In this document: in pieces, positions 11,456 to 12,128 of the stretch
How positions within the stretch are numbered: the first letter of the stretch is position 1
How the letters are laid out: the number at the start of each line of letters is the position of its first letter
Source of the DNA: Chloroflexota bacterium
GTDB lineage: Bacteria > Chloroflexota > Anaerolineae > JACRMK01
Reading direction: 5' to 3'
NCBI GenBank assembly: GCA_016200765.1
Contig: JACQEC010000357.1
Location: 1 to 12,128, forward strand
DNA: 12,128 nucleotides
Translations under genes and position numbers: made by a program
Notes under the pieces: model-generated
What the model was told of the DNA's origin: nothing
What the model saw: only the letters and a program-made list of their open reading frames with translations
Database searches by the model: none

Positions 11456-12128
11456 TTAGCTCAAAAACTCTCGCGGGTCGGCCACCCGCCCGGCAATCGC
11501 GCTCGCGGCCACCGTCGCCGGGCTGGCCAGATAGACCAGTCCTTTGCCACTGCGCCCTTTGAAGTTGCGGTTAGACGAATAGACCGCGACCTGTCCCTCG
11601 GCGGTGGTGCCCGGCCCCATGGCGATGCACGCGCCGCACGCCGACGGCGAAATCGAGCCGCCCGCCGCGATGATATCGCGCAGATAGCCGCGCCGTCCCG
11701 CTTCGTGCATCGTCTTCAACGTCGCCGGAGCGACAATGAACTGCACGCCCTTCGCTACCCGCCGCCCGCGCGCGATCTCCGCCGCCGCCGCAACGTCTTC
11801 CAGCTTGCCGCCGGTGCAGGAGCCGACCCACGCAATGTCAATCGGCGCGTCGCCAATCTCGCCAACCGGATGGCCGTTGTCCGGTGAGTAGGGCGCGGCG
11901 ACATACGGCTCAAGGCGCGAGAGGTCGAAGGTCAGCGACTGCTTGTACTGCGCGTCGGCGTCGGAGCGCAGACGCCCGACCGGAAACAGGCCGCAGGTCG
12001 CGCCGCCCTCGACGGTCATGTTGGCGATGGTCGAGCGATCCTGCTCGCTCAACCATTCGAGCGCGGAGCCGCCAAACTCTACCACGCAGTTCGTGAAGCC
12101 GTTGGCCGTCACCTTCGCCAGAATGTAG
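11456..12128 (-). CDS. leuC: 3-isopropylmalate dehydratase large subunit / aconitase family (C-terminal part, runs off right edge)
   Basis: About 223 residues of the C-terminal half are visible; the family is about 420. The open frame continues past the GTG at 12112 to the window edge, so this GTG is internal. The 4Fe-4S ligands are present: Cys in VGSCTGGKLED (codon at 11818-11816) and the pair in ACGACIAMG. Other LeuC motifs are GGATCGLF, IDIAWVGSCT, SSNRNFKGR and YLASPATVAASAIAGR. LeuC with LeuD isomerises 2- to 3-isopropylmalate in leucine synthesis; homoaconitase-type relatives have the same fold. SCTGGK in place of SCTNGR occurs in the stand-alone bacterial/archaeal subgroup that also includes HacA, so the substrate is inferred from the leuB-like gene 4.5 kb downstream. 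No leuD is in the window. The TAA stop is 28 bp before the TTG of the AbiEii-like gene. Confidence 0.88.
   Translation of the reverse strand, partial: YILAKVTANGFTNCVVEFGGSALEWLSEQDRSTIANMTVEGGATCGLFPVGRLRSDADAQYKQSLTFDLSRLEPYVAAPYSPDNGHPVGEIGDAPIDIAWVGSCTGGKLEDVAAAAEIARGRRVAKGVQFIVAPATLKTMHEAGRRGYLRDIIAAGGSISPSACGACIAMGPGTTAEGQVAVYSSNRNFKGRSGKGLVYLASPATVAASAIAGRVADPREFLS

Overview
The window is a GC-rich bacterial segment in which every convincing gene lies on the minus strand, so transcription runs from high to low coordinates. I infer a Chloroflexota-type genome (Anaerolineae or relatives). The reasons are the stand-alone cyclase-ATPase protein, the DUF3105 protein, the triple CBS protein and several families of short palindromic or heptamer repeats, some inside genes. 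No rRNA, tRNA, CRISPR array, transposase or phage gene was found. No stretch longer than about 150 bases lacks a gene.

In transcription order: the right edge holds the C-terminal half of a 3-isopropylmalate dehydratase large subunit (leuC; 12128-11456). After 28 bp comes a tight four-gene block (11427-9326): an AbiEii-like nucleotidyltransferase, a 101-residue orphan, a 177-residue orphan and a DUF6036-like nucleotidyltransferase. The block is joined by a 4-bp overlap to a penicillin-binding-type serine hydrolase (9329-7947), which is joined by another 4-bp overlap to a metallo-beta-lactamase-fold hydrolase (7950-7039). A 71-bp heptamer hairpin (6961-7031) precedes a leuB-like dehydrogenase (6947-5859), and a second heptamer inverted repeat (5742-5866) follows it, covering its stop codon.

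The left part is a second compact run: DUF3105 membrane protein (5711-5052), triple-Bateman CBS protein with a histone-H1-like basic tail (5041-3500), alpha/beta hydrolase (3500-2691), a TIM-barrel/discoidin protein (2694-1123) and the N-terminal 361 residues of an adenylate cyclase/AAA ATPase signalling protein (1084 to the left edge). Several junctions are 1- to 4-bp stop/start overlaps, suggesting translational coupling.

leuC and the leuB-like gene point to leucine biosynthesis, but six unrelated genes separate them and no leuD is visible. The DUF6036/AbiEii block is the best candidate for an uncharacterised system (toxin-antitoxin-like or nucleotide-transfer). The other notable theme is the density of short palindromic repeats: at least three families sit in frame inside protein-coding genes, and three heptamer arrays lie at gene ends, gene leaders or low-complexity tails.
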